DNA from: Acephala macrosclerotiorum
Taxonomy: Eukaryota > Ascomycota > Leotiomycetes > Helotiales > Mollisiaceae
DNA: 64,000 nt
Direction of reading: 5' to 3'
NCBI GenBank assembly: GCA_014904845.1
Contig: MU119387.1
Coordinates: forward strand, 1-64,000
How positions within the stretch are numbered: position 1 is the stretch's first letter; each line of letters begins with the position of its first letter. Under the pieces are notes generated by a model, which saw nothing but the letters and a program-made list of their open reading frames with translations, had not been told where the DNA came from and made no database searches. The position numbers were made by a program, and so were the translations under genes. Shown one piece after another: positions 33,633 through 44,383 of the stretch.

Positions 33633-34593
33633 TCAGACTCTGGCTTCGACTGCTGCCATGACATCCTTCGTGATGGCCTCGAAAACGGGAGCGAGAGAGC
33701 AGATCTTGTACTTCTCAGCAAGCAAGCCAGGATCTTTGACATCCGATGAGTAGTCGGCGTTGCCATTCGTTCCCACTTCTTGTCCATTAATCTGCGTCCC
33801 TGGCGGGTACTTTGGTCTTCTTCCTGTCTCCACCAGCATCACGAACTGAGGATCGATGGGCACTTTCCCTAGGAACTTGACAGAGAACTCCTCGGCCATA
33901 ACTTCTCCACCACCAGAACTGAAGATATCTGTGCACTCCGAGCAATTCGGACAAACGAAGCCACTCATGTTCTCCACAACACCAATGACGTTTATGCCCG
34001 TTTTCGTGCAGAAGTTCAACTCCTTCTTGACGTCCGCTGTAGCCACTGCTTGCGGCGTAGTGACTACCACCGCCCCAGCGACTTGCCCAGGAAGGGCATT
34101 CTTGAGCAGCTCTTCTGCAAGAGAAATATGTTCGTCCGATGTGCCAGGCGGGGTATCAATAAGTAGATAGTCCAATTCTCCCCATAGCACATCTGACAAG
34201 AACTGCCGCACCATGGCAGTCTTCTTGGGACCTCGCCATACTACAGCATCACCTCGTTCTCGAAGCAGGAAGCCCAAGCTCATGCAAGAGAGGGAGCCAA
34301 TGCCTGCCGCAGGGTTGGCAGCGTGTACTGGAACAGGTAACCACCCTCCTGGTGCTTGTGTGACTTTCGAGGATTCGATGCCGAAGAGTCGAGGTATTGA
34401 AGGTCCTGTGAGGTCGATATCGAGTATTCCGACTGAATGGCTTGCTAAGGAGAGGGAGAGCGCAAGCTGGGTCGTGATTGAAGATTTTCCTACGCCACCT
34501 TTGCCGGAGAGGACCTGGAATGTTAGTGGGCCTTGGGGCGAATGTGAGGGGTTCGCGTACCAGCACAATGTGCTTAACCTTGTCTAGAGACAT
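33633..34593 (-). CDS. CFD1: Cytosolic Fe-S cluster assembly factor CFD1 (NUBP2-type P-loop ATPase)
   Basis: Soluble Mrp/NBP35-family ATPase that, with Nbp35, scaffolds Fe-S clusters for cytosolic and nuclear proteins. Two exons: 34593-34561 ([11 protein letters not shown]) and 34514-33633, separated by a 46-base GT-AG intron. The deviant Walker A is [20 protein letters not shown] at the exon junction, followed by [33 protein letters not shown], and [21 protein letters not shown], whose CPNC is the cluster-binding CxxC. There is no extra N-terminal four-Cys ferredoxin-like region, which separates CFD1 from NBP35. Length is about 304 residues. It lies 270 bases from, and divergent to, the FGDF protein. 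Confidence 0.92.
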
Positions 34594-34862
34594 CGTGAGA
34601 TTATTTGCAATGCTCAAGAAATTCCATTAAATAATTTTCGCATTGTGAGGTTCTAAAGCTGTCATGGAGAAAATGTTATCGATTATCAAGCAAATATGAC
34701 GCTTTCGGCGATTATTTTCCCCGGGATTTTGCCGAGGCGATCCAAACATCAGACGCCCATGTCATCTTGGCGTCAAAGACCTCGAGTCTGAGAGCCACAA
34801 CTCTCCTCACTACTTTATGCACCATATCAATATGATAATCCGCTTTCTTTTGACAAGTAGAA
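34594..34862. promoter_or_regulatory. Divergent promoter, CFD1 / FGDF-motif protein
   Basis: 269 bases between opposed start codons. Includes an AT-rich patch near 34620-34690. No distinct element recognised. Confidence 0.5.
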
Positions 34863-37367
34863 ATGGACGACCCATGGGGCTCGCCTTGGGCGGACGAAGT
34901 ACAATTACCAAAACCAATTAAATCAAAGGGCAGGCAGGATTTCGAGACCAGGCCGACAACCCCGGCTCGAGTTGCGACATTGAGTCTGCAAGAGAAGTCG
35001 AACTCGCCTTGGGACGATGCAAAAGACGATGGCTTTGGGGAATGGGCTACACAACCTGCGGAGAGTAGCAGAAGCTTAGGGTTCGATGGGCAGAACGATG
35101 TGTGGGATGAAAGTGCTCCGGATCCTGCGGTTGCTCCCAAGACTGATTCTACAGTACCCTCGCCGGTCTGGAACGATTCGCAAGACATCCAAGTCGATGG
35201 GGATAAGAAATTGGCGCCAAGTCCCTTTCTGAAGTTGACAGATCTTGCTCGGCAACCATCGCCGGATCCTTGGGCAACCGCTTTCACATTCAGCGATGAG
35301 ACTCCGCAGAGAACTCACGATCAGATCGATCGTGAAGGAGGGCATAGTGCTGCAGGCATAATACCGGTGCCAGCCAATGATGAGCTGCTTCCTGATGGAC
35401 ACGACACTGCAGAACAAGAAGCTCCTGACAGTCATGACACGGCGGAAGATATAGAAAGCGAAGAGTCAAATACTACTTCTGGTCCTATTGTGCCCGAAGT
35501 TACATCCGCTACAGAGAGTCAGGATGGCGACCCTTCCTCCAGGCCCTCTTCGTCGCCTTCTGAGCACAGCCAGCACGATGAGTTATCTCAGGAATCCCCG
35601 CGAACTTCTTTCGACGAAGAGCCGAAGCGACCCCAAATACCGCGAAAAGTTTCATCTAAAGTACAAGGGCTAGTAGAGCATTTCGATGGGCTTGCCAAAC
35701 AAGATGTCAGCGGTTCAGCTGGTAGCAGCTCGAGCAGTGGGCAAGGCACAATCAAGGGCTATGAGGACGTGGTGGGGGAGCAGGATGAAGACGTGGACGA
35801 CGACTTTGGGGATTTTGAAGAAGGCCAGTCAGATGGCGAGCAAGAGATGGTGGAAGCTGAAAGCCAGCCTCCTACTGTCCAGGAATCCGGTAAAGATTCT
35901 ATGTATCACGAAGAATCCATTCCCACAAGGCCAGGTCCGAAGAAGTCCGTCGGTCCAGTAAACTTCGATATCGACATGCCGGCGTTTGAAAAGATCTACC
36001 CCGATTTGGAAGCTGATACTCCTTTCGAGAAAGTTTTCATAATGGATACAATTCCATATGATTCATTTGCCACAACGGATGAACGCAAGACGTGGTATCG
36101 TGTTTCACGCTATGGGACCATGCGCAAACACAACACTGGTAAAGACGACTACGTCCGTATCAATTGGCCTCAATCTGAGATCCGCAAGGACACACTCAAA
36201 ATTGTGGCTCGTTGGATGGAAGAGGATCGCATCAGCGGTCGGGTTGTGCTAGGTGGAGGTAGCAAAGGCAGTTCAATATTTGGCTGGGGCGACAAAAAAG
36301 CTGCGCCTGTGCCATTGGCACATGCTTTGGCGGCAAAGGCAGGAAAGCAAAAAGTCGAAGCTCCTGTCGAGAAGGGTCCTGAGATTCCTCGAGAATGGCC
36401 TCAAGACCTTGGGAGGAAGTTGTCAACATCAAAGAGATCGCCGTCTCGTACTAGTCGGCGGGGCTCGATAAAGCCTACCGAGTCTCCTCAAGAGACGAAG
36501 TCTGCTGCCGAGATGCCTGTCGCAAACTTTGGCTGGAACGCTGCTCCGCAGAAAACACCGAGCTTGGATAATCACCCACTTTCTGGACATAAATCTACGG
36601 CATCGATGTCGAAGCTTCCTGCACAGCTATCGAAACAGGCTTCGCCTCTCCGGCGGTCAGCATCCGTGCAAAGATCCTCTTCAAATAGCATTACACCGGC
36701 TACCAATCCTGCTCCAAGTCAGATACCTTCTGGTATCGGTGCTCAGGGTGTGCCCATGTCGAGTATGCCGCTGAACAAGAGGCCACTAACAAGCCTTGCT
36801 ATTTCGGACCTCGCAAACGACGACGATGATTGGGGAGAGATGGTTGCTTCACCAGTAACGACAGCTACTCCGCAGCTTCCACTCACGGGACACTTTTCAG
36901 CCCCGCCTAGCAATCTTCCGACACCATTATCGACAAAAGCTATGGCTGTAAGTGCCGTCGCTGCACACCCGGAAACGAGTCGACACTCAACCCCGGGTTT
37001 CGATGACATCCTCGCAACACAGCCTGCAAGCCCGTTGAGCGTGGGTGCTTTCGGTGCCATTGCGCTAGTTGGAAACCCTAGTTCCTCAGTCAACCCCCCA
37101 GTATCCACTGTAACAGCAGCAGTAGATCCATGGGCAATGGCAGATTTCTCGTTCTTTGAATCCGCTCCAGCGCCACCACCGAAACCCGATGCTCGTTTTG
37201 CTCCTAAAATGGTCTCGAAACCTATCACGAAATCCGTTACCCTCAGTCCTTCACCTCTCGCACCTACTCGCAGTAATGGGAAGTCCAAGGAGGAGATGGG
37301 ACACGACAGAATTGTCCAAAGCGTCGTCAAAAGTCTACCGGATTTATCGTACATGTTAAGAAGATAG
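34863..37367 (+). CDS. Large acidic conserved fungal protein with FGDF/FGEW motifs, possible clathrin-adaptor accessory protein
   Basis: Single exon, 834 residues, mostly disordered and Ser/Pro/Asp-rich. The N-terminus MDDPWGSPWADEVQ is followed by SPWDDAKDDGFGEWATQP and, near residue 315, EDVDDDFGDFEEGQ. DFGDF is the acidic-phenylalanine motif bound by gamma-ear domains of AP-1 and GGA adaptors. A compact conserved region (about residues 358-480) reads VNFDIDMPAFEKIYPDLE, then ERKTWYRVSRYGTMRKHN, DYVRINWPQSEIRKDTLKIVARWMEED and GGGSKGSSIFGWG. The C-terminal half is Ser/Pro-rich, with DDDDWGEMVASP and a final DRIVQSVVKSLPDLSYMLRR helix. Similar fungal proteins have been labelled glucan 1,4-alpha-glucosidase, which nothing in this sequence supports. 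An adaptor-accessory role, like yeast Laa2, is inference from the motifs. Confidence 0.7.
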   Translation: MDDPWGSPWADEVQLPKPIKSKGRQDFETRPTTPARVATLSLQEKSNSPWDDAKDDGFGEWATQPAESSRSLGFDGQNDVWDESAPDPAVAPKTDSTVPSPVWNDSQDIQVDGDKKLAPSPFLKLTDLARQPSPDPWATAFTFSDETPQRTHDQIDREGGHSAAGIIPVPANDELLPDGHDTAEQEAPDSHDTAEDIESEESNTTSGPIVPEVTSATESQDGDPSSRPSSSPSEHSQHDELSQESPRTSFDEEPKRPQIPRKVSSKVQGLVEHFDGLAKQDVSGSAGSSSSSGQGTIKGYEDVVGEQDEDVDDDFGDFEEGQSDGEQEMVEAESQPPTVQESGKDSMYHEESIPTRPGPKKSVGPVNFDIDMPAFEKIYPDLEADTPFEKVFIMDTIPYDSFATTDERKTWYRVSRYGTMRKHNTGKDDYVRINWPQSEIRKDTLKIVARWMEEDRISGRVVLGGGSKGSSIFGWGDKKAAPVPLAHALAAKAGKQKVEAPVEKGPEIPREWPQDLGRKLSTSKRSPSRTSRRGSIKPTESPQETKSAAEMPVANFGWNAAPQKTPSLDNHPLSGHKSTASMSKLPAQLSKQASPLRRSASVQRSSSNSITPATNPAPSQIPSGIGAQGVPMSSMPLNKRPLTSLAISDLANDDDDWGEMVASPVTTATPQLPLTGHFSAPPSNLPTPLSTKAMAVSAVAAHPETSRHSTPGFDDILATQPASPLSVGAFGAIALVGNPSSSVNPPVSTVTAAVDPWAMADFSFFESAPAPPPKPDARFAPKMVSKPITKSVTLSPSPLAPTRSNGKSKEEMGHDRIVQSVVKSLPDLSYMLRR

Positions 37368-38160
37368 ATTTTTTTTTCGTTACGTACTTTGTGCCAGACC
37401 ACTTTCCTGGGCTCAGTGAAATGTTTAGAAATGGTGGCGGGTTATCAATATGCATTTTAGCGCGGGAGTAAATTCATGGATAGGATATTGTATAGTGTAT
37501 ACCAGCATATAGGTTGTAGGAGTTTAGCCCCGGATGGCATTTGGTCAATCAGACACTTTTTTTGTTCTGAATCTTGGTTACATTTGTGTTAGCTATCTCA
37601 TATGTTTGGTGCTTTTCTATCTCGCATTAGTGGTGATTTTGGAATCTGGGCGATAAGTAGACGCCCCCCCGAACTGTGCTACACGAAACACCAGAGAAGC
37701 CTTTCCTGCTTATGTCTAATCCCTCATTGGCCACTTCGTAAGTTTTCACCTGCAAGGGGCATCTCAGGGGCCGCAAGCGAGGGCCTATTCTTGGTTTCAT
37801 GGCGCGGGAAGTCATGTGCTTCTCATCTTTTCTTGCGAAGTACCTCTTCAGAGCCTCTCGATAAGAAATCTGGGGTGCTTAGTCAGTGCTCGAAGCTCGT
37901 ATGTTTTGTGTTGGGGCTGAGACGGAGGATTGCTTCGAGGCTGTGAGGGTCTCGAGAATATTCTGACATGCGAAAAGTATTTTTGATCTCCATATAAATG
38001 TGCGAACATTTGACAGCATTGTCCTTTAGATTTCTTCTTTCTTAACCTTTTGCGCTAGTCATTGATTCTTCTTCATATTACTTCTGCAATCACTGTCCTT
38101 CAGAACATTCCCACTCATTTTCACAGCGTCCTAGCCTTAGATCGTTTTGGGGCAGCAACG
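37368..38160. other. Intergenic, tandem plus-strand genes
   Basis: 3' UTR of the FGDF protein and promoter of the RTA1-like gene. No further feature seen. Confidence 0.5.
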
Positions 38161-39513
38161 ATGTTGCTCCAACAACTTGGACTTCTGGCGACGCTGCTTG
38201 TTACCGGCGCGTCTACCATGGTCATCACAACCCCACCTCCGACTCCCACTCTCATCGCACGCCAAACAACAAGTGCTTCCACCACCGAGATCGACTTCAT
38301 GACAGAATTTATCACCATACCAGGCCAAACCAACGAATATGTCACACTCGCACCACAAACAATCACGATCGCCGTTCCAACATGTATCATGACCCTCACT
38401 CCAGACAAGAATGGCTATGTCCCACCTGGGACGTGCAATGCGTTGTATGACTACTATCCTAGCTTTGCAGCAGCTGTTATATTTTCGGTTCTCTTTGGGA
38501 TCTTGACCGTGGCACATATTGTGCAGGCTGCTATGTATAAGAAGGTAAGTCAATGCCCGACAGATCCTTGGAGATTGAGCCTTATTATTCGATAGAAATT
38601 TTGCTGGATCGTGATCATGGGAGCCATGTGGGAGTTCGCATCCTTCGCCACCCGCTCTGTCTCAACCCTTCACCAACAATCAGTGGCTCTCCTCCTCACC
38701 TCCCAACTCTTCGTCCTCCTCGCACCTCTGTGGAGTATGTACCCAACCATATTTCCCCTCTCTAAATCTGACCTTAACATTACCACAGTAAATGCATTTG
38801 CCTACATGCTCCTCGCCAGACTGATCAACTTCTACCTCCCTGTCCACAAGATTCTCTCCATTCCCACCGCCATTCTATCAATCCTCTTCGTCTCTCTCGA
38901 CTTCATATCTTTCGTTATTCAACTGGTTGGTGGGAGCCATGCCGGTCCCACTGCGCCGGAAGATCAGCAGATGAAGGGTGTGCATATTTATATGGGCGGT
39001 ATTGGGTTGCAGCAGTTTTTCATCTTTGTGTTTCTTGGGTTGGCTGTTAAGTTTCAGATGGAGATGAGGCAATTGCAAGCGTTAGGTGGAGCAAAGGAGG
39101 GATGGAAAGCATGTCTTTGGACACTTTATGGAAGTCTAGGGTTCATCACGGTAAGAAAACACGTCTTTACTTTGAAGCGCGTTGTTGGGGTATGACTTAT
39201 TTGCTGACATCTTGACTTGGAGGTTCGTATCTTCTTCCGTCTCATCGAATTCTCAGGTGGGAAGACATCGTCGAATCCTCTTCCTTTCCATGAAGGATAC
39301 TTTTATGCTTTAGAAGCGGTGCCGATGTTGTTTGCGATTCTTTGTTTCAACGTCAATCATCCGGGACGGGTTTTAATTGGTCCCGAGAGCGAGTTGCCTG
39401 GCTTGAGGGAGACGTTCTGGAAGAAGGGAAGCCGTGGCAGAAGAGGGAAGAAGGGAATTGTGGATGATAGTGAGGAGCAGTTGGTAGGGAAGTATGAAAT
39501 GATCGGGAGGTAG
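38161..39513 (+). CDS. RTA1-family lipid-translocating/resistance membrane protein
   Basis: Seven-transmembrane fungal family (Rta1, Rsb1) tied to sphingoid-base export, lipid movement and azole or aminocholesterol resistance. Four exons: 38161-38544, from about 38598, from about 38790, and from about 39222 to the stop at 39513. The protein starts with a signal-like MLLQQLGLLATLLVTGAS and has an extracytoplasmic Thr/Pro-rich stretch with two Cys before CNALYDYYPSFAAAVIFSVLFGILTVAHIVQA. Then come EFASFATRSVS, LLTSQLFVLLAPLW, NAFAYMLLARLINF, FVSLDFISFVIQLVGG, GGIGLQQFFIFVFLGL, VRIFFRLIEFSGG and YFYALEAVPMLFAILCFNVNHPGRVL. RLIE and the NHPGR block near the last helix are hallmarks. The tail is basic (RGRRGKKG). 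Confidence 0.9.
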
Positions 39514-39731
39514 CGAAGGCGTTCATGAGAAAAGCATTGAGGCTTGATGTAGAGATAGAGTGGGTTTGGAATGATTCAGATAGGCTGAGGACAGAAATCG
39601 AGCTTCAGATCCTTCTCCTGTTCAGGCGTCGCAATTCTCGCCCTGCAAAACGGAGCCGTTTCCAAACAAGACCTAGAAACCGTACATTTACTCTGCCGCC
39701 TTAGCCAAGGTAATCATCTCAAACTCAACAT

Positions 39732-40346
39732 CTAACAAAGCAGAGGTATGTCGAAGCGGTACACTCCTGGCTCACCGAATTTAAATTCCCCAGCACCAGC
39801 AACCACGCCAATGTTCTCTGCCTTATAAAATTCAATCTTCCACGCCCTGTTCGCTGGTTCCGTCAGGAACGCTCTGCAGGCAGATTTCGGTACCGCTCCG
39901 GAGAACACGATAGAGAACCCGTTGATCGCTTCGTGAAAGATGACCACTCCAGCCTCATGCAGATCATGGGCTATCACAAGCTTTTGGTTTGCTCCTCGAT
40001 TGCCTTCAATAAGGAAAAGGTAGTCGATCTTCGAAAATGGGTCGGTGGCCTCGGACTGTAGGAGAAGACTTGGGCGAAAAATAGGAGCGATGCATAGTTT
40101 TGGAACTTTGACAGGGTCGGGAGTCTTTGTGAGTGTAGTTTCTAGCGTCTCATCTGAAGGGGACGCCCATTGATCGAGATGACTGTAACGAAGTCGCCAT
40201 GAATATTGCTCAAGAACTTCTTGGGGGAACGAGGTGTAGTTGACATATATAGGGCATCTGAAGTCTTGGATCATGGCTTGTAGTTCTTGTTTGTGTCCTG
40301 CACGTTGAAGGAGTTGCATGGGTGAGTGGAAGTTTGTCAAACCCAT
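39732..40346 (-). CDS. Hypothetical protein
   Basis: Open frame of about 204 residues from ATG 40346, reading into non-ATG codons further upstream, so a 5' exon may exist (a 40528-40440 stretch in another frame reads MQSASKEPSQ-like from a non-ATG codon). I recognise no family. Visible features are LEQYSWRLRYSHLDQW, then a globular-looking half with alternating hydrophobics: FSKIDYLFLIEGNRGANQKL, GVVIFHEAINGFSIVFSG and YKAENIGVVAGAGEFKFGEP. There are no membrane segments or signal peptide. The 5' flank carries an 11-base word repeated three times. It is tail-to-tail with the RTA1-like gene, 219 bases apart. Confidence 0.45.
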   Translation of the reverse strand: MGLTNFHSPMQLLQRAGHKQELQAMIQDFRCPIYVNYTSFPQEVLEQYSWRLRYSHLDQWASPSDETLETTLTKTPDPVKVPKLCIAPIFRPSLLLQSEATDPFSKIDYLFLIEGNRGANQKLVIAHDLHEAGVVIFHEAINGFSIVFSGAVPKSACRAFLTEPANRAWKIEFYKAENIGVVAGAGEFKFGEPGVYRFDIPLLC

Positions 40347-41312
40347 GATGAAATGAAAGTTGATCGAGATGATGTCCAAAAGTTGGTTGATTCTTGGGCA
40401 ATGCTTGTCTCTCGAGGTCTGTGAGCAGGGTTGCTCAAAGGCACTCCGGCAAGATAATATATTCCTAGTATCTCAAGAAGAGTTCCGAAATTCCTCAATT
40501 GGCTAGGTTCCTTTGAGGCCGACTGCACAATGATAGTACAAATGCGCCTCGACTTTCTCGCGTGTCGCAGCCTCGCTCAATCATTGGCCACGTTAGCTAG
40601 GGACTTTCGATTTAGATGTCGAAGGAGGGCTCCAATTGCTGGCCCTCGGTGTATCTAAATTTTCAGCCAATGTGTGTTTAGAACATTGAGGCCGACTGTT
40701 CTTGGGGTGGCACAACACAGGCAAGTTTGGCGCCAGCACGTGAATCGCCTGCCGCGAGGCTTTTCGCCACTAGGACTTCAGATCGCTGAATGGCTACTTT
40801 TGGAGGCCGACTGCATGACCTTCGCTGATCTCTAACCGAGTTTTTTATAGCCTATCAAAATGGGCGACGTGCATCCACCGCATGCACGCATGCATACCTC
40901 ACCGAATTCTCGACGCCCGGCCTTGCTAACGAAACGGAGCTTGCGATCGTATGACCAAGGAACGGAGAGAGTATATAGAGACGAGACGGGAGCACTCAAA
41001 ATTATCAGAACTACATTCTTTTGTACTTTCACTTCTATCTCGCATTTGGACTTGCGAGGTCTCTTTTCAACCCAGTCCCCGGGCTATCGGGGTCTCCGAT
41101 TGTTTTGCGGAGACCCCTCCTGCATTCTAAAACTTGTATTCTGGGAAGGAATCTCATTTCGAAGATCTTCCACAATTCGTCTCTCTCAGAGACATCGAAA
41201 ATTCCAACACCTTCGCTCCTCCTGCCCCTCTAAGCGTCGCTTCTCTTCGACCTTTCAACGATTGTGCACCACAACCCAACATAACGCAACCAAACCAAAC
41301 ACAACCAGAACA
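40347..41312. promoter_or_regulatory. Divergent region with three copies of GAGGCCGACTG
   Basis: The 11-mer occurs at 40515-40525, 40688-40698 and 40803-40813, always in the same orientation, between a minus-strand hypothetical gene and the plus-strand C2H2 gene. It could be a transcription-factor site or a remnant of a repeat unit. Confidence 0.5.
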
Positions 41313-41951
41313 ATGCACAGCTACTCGCTCTCACCTGTCAGTGAGTAGTTTCGACGATACGGTCCCTAGTTTCGATGCCCCTCCCGACTCATACCCTTCT
41401 CCCTCCCCTCCCGGGACATTTGCTATCGCAAATCCACAGTCTTTTCAGCTACAATCATCAGTCTTCAATGGAAACTCCTCCGAACCTATCATTCAGGCCC
41501 CGTCCAGTCCAGCTCAAAGTCTTTCTTTCACTTGCCAAGTATGCGGGAAGTCATACCCCAAAAAGTACCAATTGACGTCAGTCATTCATTCCCATTACTT
41601 GGCCATCCATTAATATCTCAAACAGAAAACACAATCTTCGGCATCAGCCACCGCTCAGATGCTCTTATGAAAGGCAAGTCCAATCACAGCCTTCCAACTT
41701 CCCCCGTTTCTTGCAAAACCCTGTTGCCCTCACCTTCACTCCCACCACACACTTAACAGAGTGCATGCTGACTGAAGACTTTGATTCACAGTTGCAACCT
41801 CTCGTTCTCAGAAAACAAAGACCTGAGGCGCCATATCCTCCAAGTTCATCAGCAAAGGAGGGATTTTCAATGTGATAGGTGCATGAAGAATTTCTCGCGG
41901 GTTGAGAACTTGAGGCGTCACCAGGCCACAGCTTGCCGAGGATTGAGATGA
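41313..41951 (+). CDS. C2H2 zinc-finger protein, three fingers
   Basis: Likely nuclear DNA-binding factor. Reading across exons gives finger 1 TCQVCGKSYPKKYQLTK-H-NLR-H, split by an intron at about 41577-41627; finger 2 C-SYES-C with SFSENKDLRR-H-ILQV-H; and finger 3 CDRCMKNFSRVENLRRHQATAC ending in Cys. Stop TGA at 41951. The second intron runs 41674-41791 and uses a GC donor (GAAAG/GCAAGT) with a CACAG acceptor; this is the only joining that completes finger 2. The 5' exon is uncertain: ATG 41313 (MHSYSLSP) needs an in-phase splice to the Ser/Pro-rich region (about 41340-41540), for example to acceptors ending at 41427-41450, or the true start is further upstream. The regulated genes are unknown. 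Confidence 0.65.
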
Positions 41952-42927
41952 GCACATTTTCTTCTGCGCCTAGGCAGTGCCTGGGCGCAAGGGGGAAATA
42001 TCCAGAGTACATGTTAGTGTCAATGAAGATGGCGATTTCTAGTTGGAGCGCGCTGGAATGCTCAATGATATGCATCGGGAAAGAGACTTGAACACAATGT
42101 GATGCCCATCTGAGCTTAAAGCTGTAGAATGAAACGTCACCCTATGCTGAGGCAGAGCTAGTGGATCTTCCAAGTCGCGAAGGAATTCCAATGTAAGCAA
42201 CGCGTCGGCTCCCACCCACATCGCGCTAGCATCGTCACTTTCAGTCACGCGTAATTCTTTAGCGTTGTCAACAATCGTTCGTCTGATACGTATAGATTTA
42301 AATAAACGCTTTTTTGGCTTGATAGGGATACCCGGAGGCTCAAACCTACGGACCAAACGTATCTGCTCACATTCCTCGGTCGTCCGTTGTATCAGATTCC
42401 TAAGTTAGCCTTAGCAGAGGTGATACCCTAGCATATCGTAAGTCTTCTCTCCGAAATGAAACATAGTCTTATACTAAGAAGAGAAGGGTCCGTGGCGCGC
42501 TGATGTTCGGAGGCAAAGCCGAAAGGTACCAAACTGACCCAGAATCGGGTGGAGAGCGGCTATATGCGAGGATGGGTTTCTGGCCTTCTCCGTGCCTCGG
42601 ACTAAAACATCCAAATATTTTTTTTGGGTGTTTTCCCACCCCTTTCACCAAGCGAGCCACTACTGTAAGCGAAGCGAACTCCTGACACCCACCACCCGCT
42701 CAACTTTAATCTCACCAGGTAGGTACAGTACTGAGATGGGAGAATAGGCGTAGTGGAATTACAGTACTTATCCAAGTGATGAGATCAACAATTCTAGTCA
42801 ACCTGTTTTTGCTTTATGAAAGGCTTCATTTCAGCTGTCACATTTGATTTTGCGTGAGATAAACGCTCTTCCATCACTTGTGAGTTTCTGCGCCTTCTTC
42901 TTTCTGTTCACTTTCATATGGAGGGGG
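41952..42927. other. Intergenic between zinc-finger gene and transposon
   Basis: A minus-strand open stretch at 42039-42356 has no recognised domain and no context. Nothing else seen. Confidence 0.4.
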
Positions 42928-42964
42928 CACCAGGGGCTGCAGCATTTCGTGACACACCAAAAAT
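42928..42964 (+). repeat. Left terminal inverted repeat of the Tc1/mariner relic
   Basis: Pairs with 44347-44383 on the other strand, differing at two positions. Confidence 0.85.
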
Positions 42965-44346
42965 GGCCCGTGCGCATTGTCAATAACCTCATTAACATAC
43001 GTAAACAACTTTTTAAATCATTAATTATGGCACTACAACTACGTCCACGACTTCGTCCGAGCACTCCCGATCGCGAAATCAAAACCAGAGAATATACCAC
43101 CCCAAAGAAATCAAGTTTCTTTAGAGATTTCGATCGCGATGGCCGCACAAAGCCGTTTACTCGTATTTGCGAGCAGACTGAAATATCCCGCGAAACAGGC
43201 TATAAATGGCTACGAGAACGACGTGATATTAAGTTAAACGCGTGCCGTCGAAGTCGCAAAAAGTCAGAGATACTTGAACGAAAGTCTCGAGTCACGAAAG
43301 CGACGTGCCGATTTCTAGTTAGCAAACGAAATCTACTACGCGATCAATTACTCGAATATCAAATCGAAGAGCACAATATCCCCGCCAAAAAAAGATCTTT
43401 GTAGACACAACTCAAGAAGCATACGAAGAACGCTTAGCGCTACAAAATGGCATACGTCAAAAAGAAAATCTCGCTTGCGAATAAGATCAAAAAAGAGGCT
43501 TTTGACAACGAATATAAAGAGAAGTCTATAGAGAATTATTGATATCTACATTTTTTTACAGACGAAGCACATATTGATTTATTATTGATGAAAACTGAAA
43601 GAATCTTAAGAGAAGAAGGGACGCGTACAGATTCGAACAATATTTAAGAAAAGCCAAAAAAGTAAAGCAATTAATTGCACATTGCGAGATAGATCAATTA
43701 GTACGCTAAGTGCGAGAAACTAGAGTTCTATTACGACGAGGAAGATTATACGAAGCGGTCCAAGAGATTTAAGAAGCCTAGAAAAAGGAAATCCGAGTCT
43801 GAAAAGGAGTTCAATGATCGTTTGAAACAGTGGGATACCGACATGCCGCACTTTGTAGAGGTCAAAGTCAAAGGCAATTCTATGGCTCAAAAGTACTACG
43901 TGGAGCGTCTATTGCCTGTTTATATAGCAGTTATCAATTCCGCCTTTGAGCGCTACGATTTACTTTGGATTTTGCAAGAAGACAACGATTAGAGCCACGG
44001 GCACAAACTTTTTACTAGAAAAACTACATCACTCGCTCAAACTGTTCGAGACGAAGCTGGAATACGTCTTTATATCCATTCTCTACAATCCCCAGATTTG
44101 AACTCGATTGAAAAGTGTTGGTGTATTTTAAAAGAGCGGATGCGCAAGAGACAGTGAAATACGCTAGATCAATTTAAAGAGGTTCTACAAGACGAATAGA
44201 GCAAGATCACAATGAAAGAAGTACGGGCCAGGATAATTAAGATGCCAAAAAAGTGTGAACAGATCGCAAAGTTTGGTGGAAAGCCTCTTAAGAGTGATTT
44301 GTGGTAGTTTAAAGAGTATATAGTGTATTTATGAGGTTTTTCGCTT

Positions 44347-44383
44347 AATTTTGGTGTGTCACGAAATGCTGCACCCCCTGGTG
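44347..44383 (-). repeat. Right terminal inverted repeat of the Tc1/mariner relic
   Basis: Inverse complement of the left repeat at 42928-42964 with two substitutions. Confidence 0.85.

Larger units (their letters stand above)
42928..44383 (+). mobile_element. Degenerate Tc1/mariner-type DNA transposon with 37-base terminal inverted repeats
   Basis: Both ends carry inverted repeats: 42928-42964 and, reversed, 44347-44383, with 2 mismatches in 37 (they begin CACCAGGGG and include TGCAGCATTTCGTGACACACC). The interior holds a transposase relic on the plus strand. The first part (from about 43030) is an intact HTH-like open stretch with FTRICEQTEISRETGYKWLRERRD. Later come a TDEAHI motif (first Asp, about 43560), WILQEDND.SHGH (second Asp, about 43975) and LQSPDLNSIEKCW (final acidic residue, about 44090). 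Many in-frame TAA and TAG codons, mostly explained by CAA or CAG to TAA or TAG, fit RIP. No clean TA duplication is visible at the ends. The element is about 1.46 kb, right for this superfamily, and dead. Confidence 0.85.
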
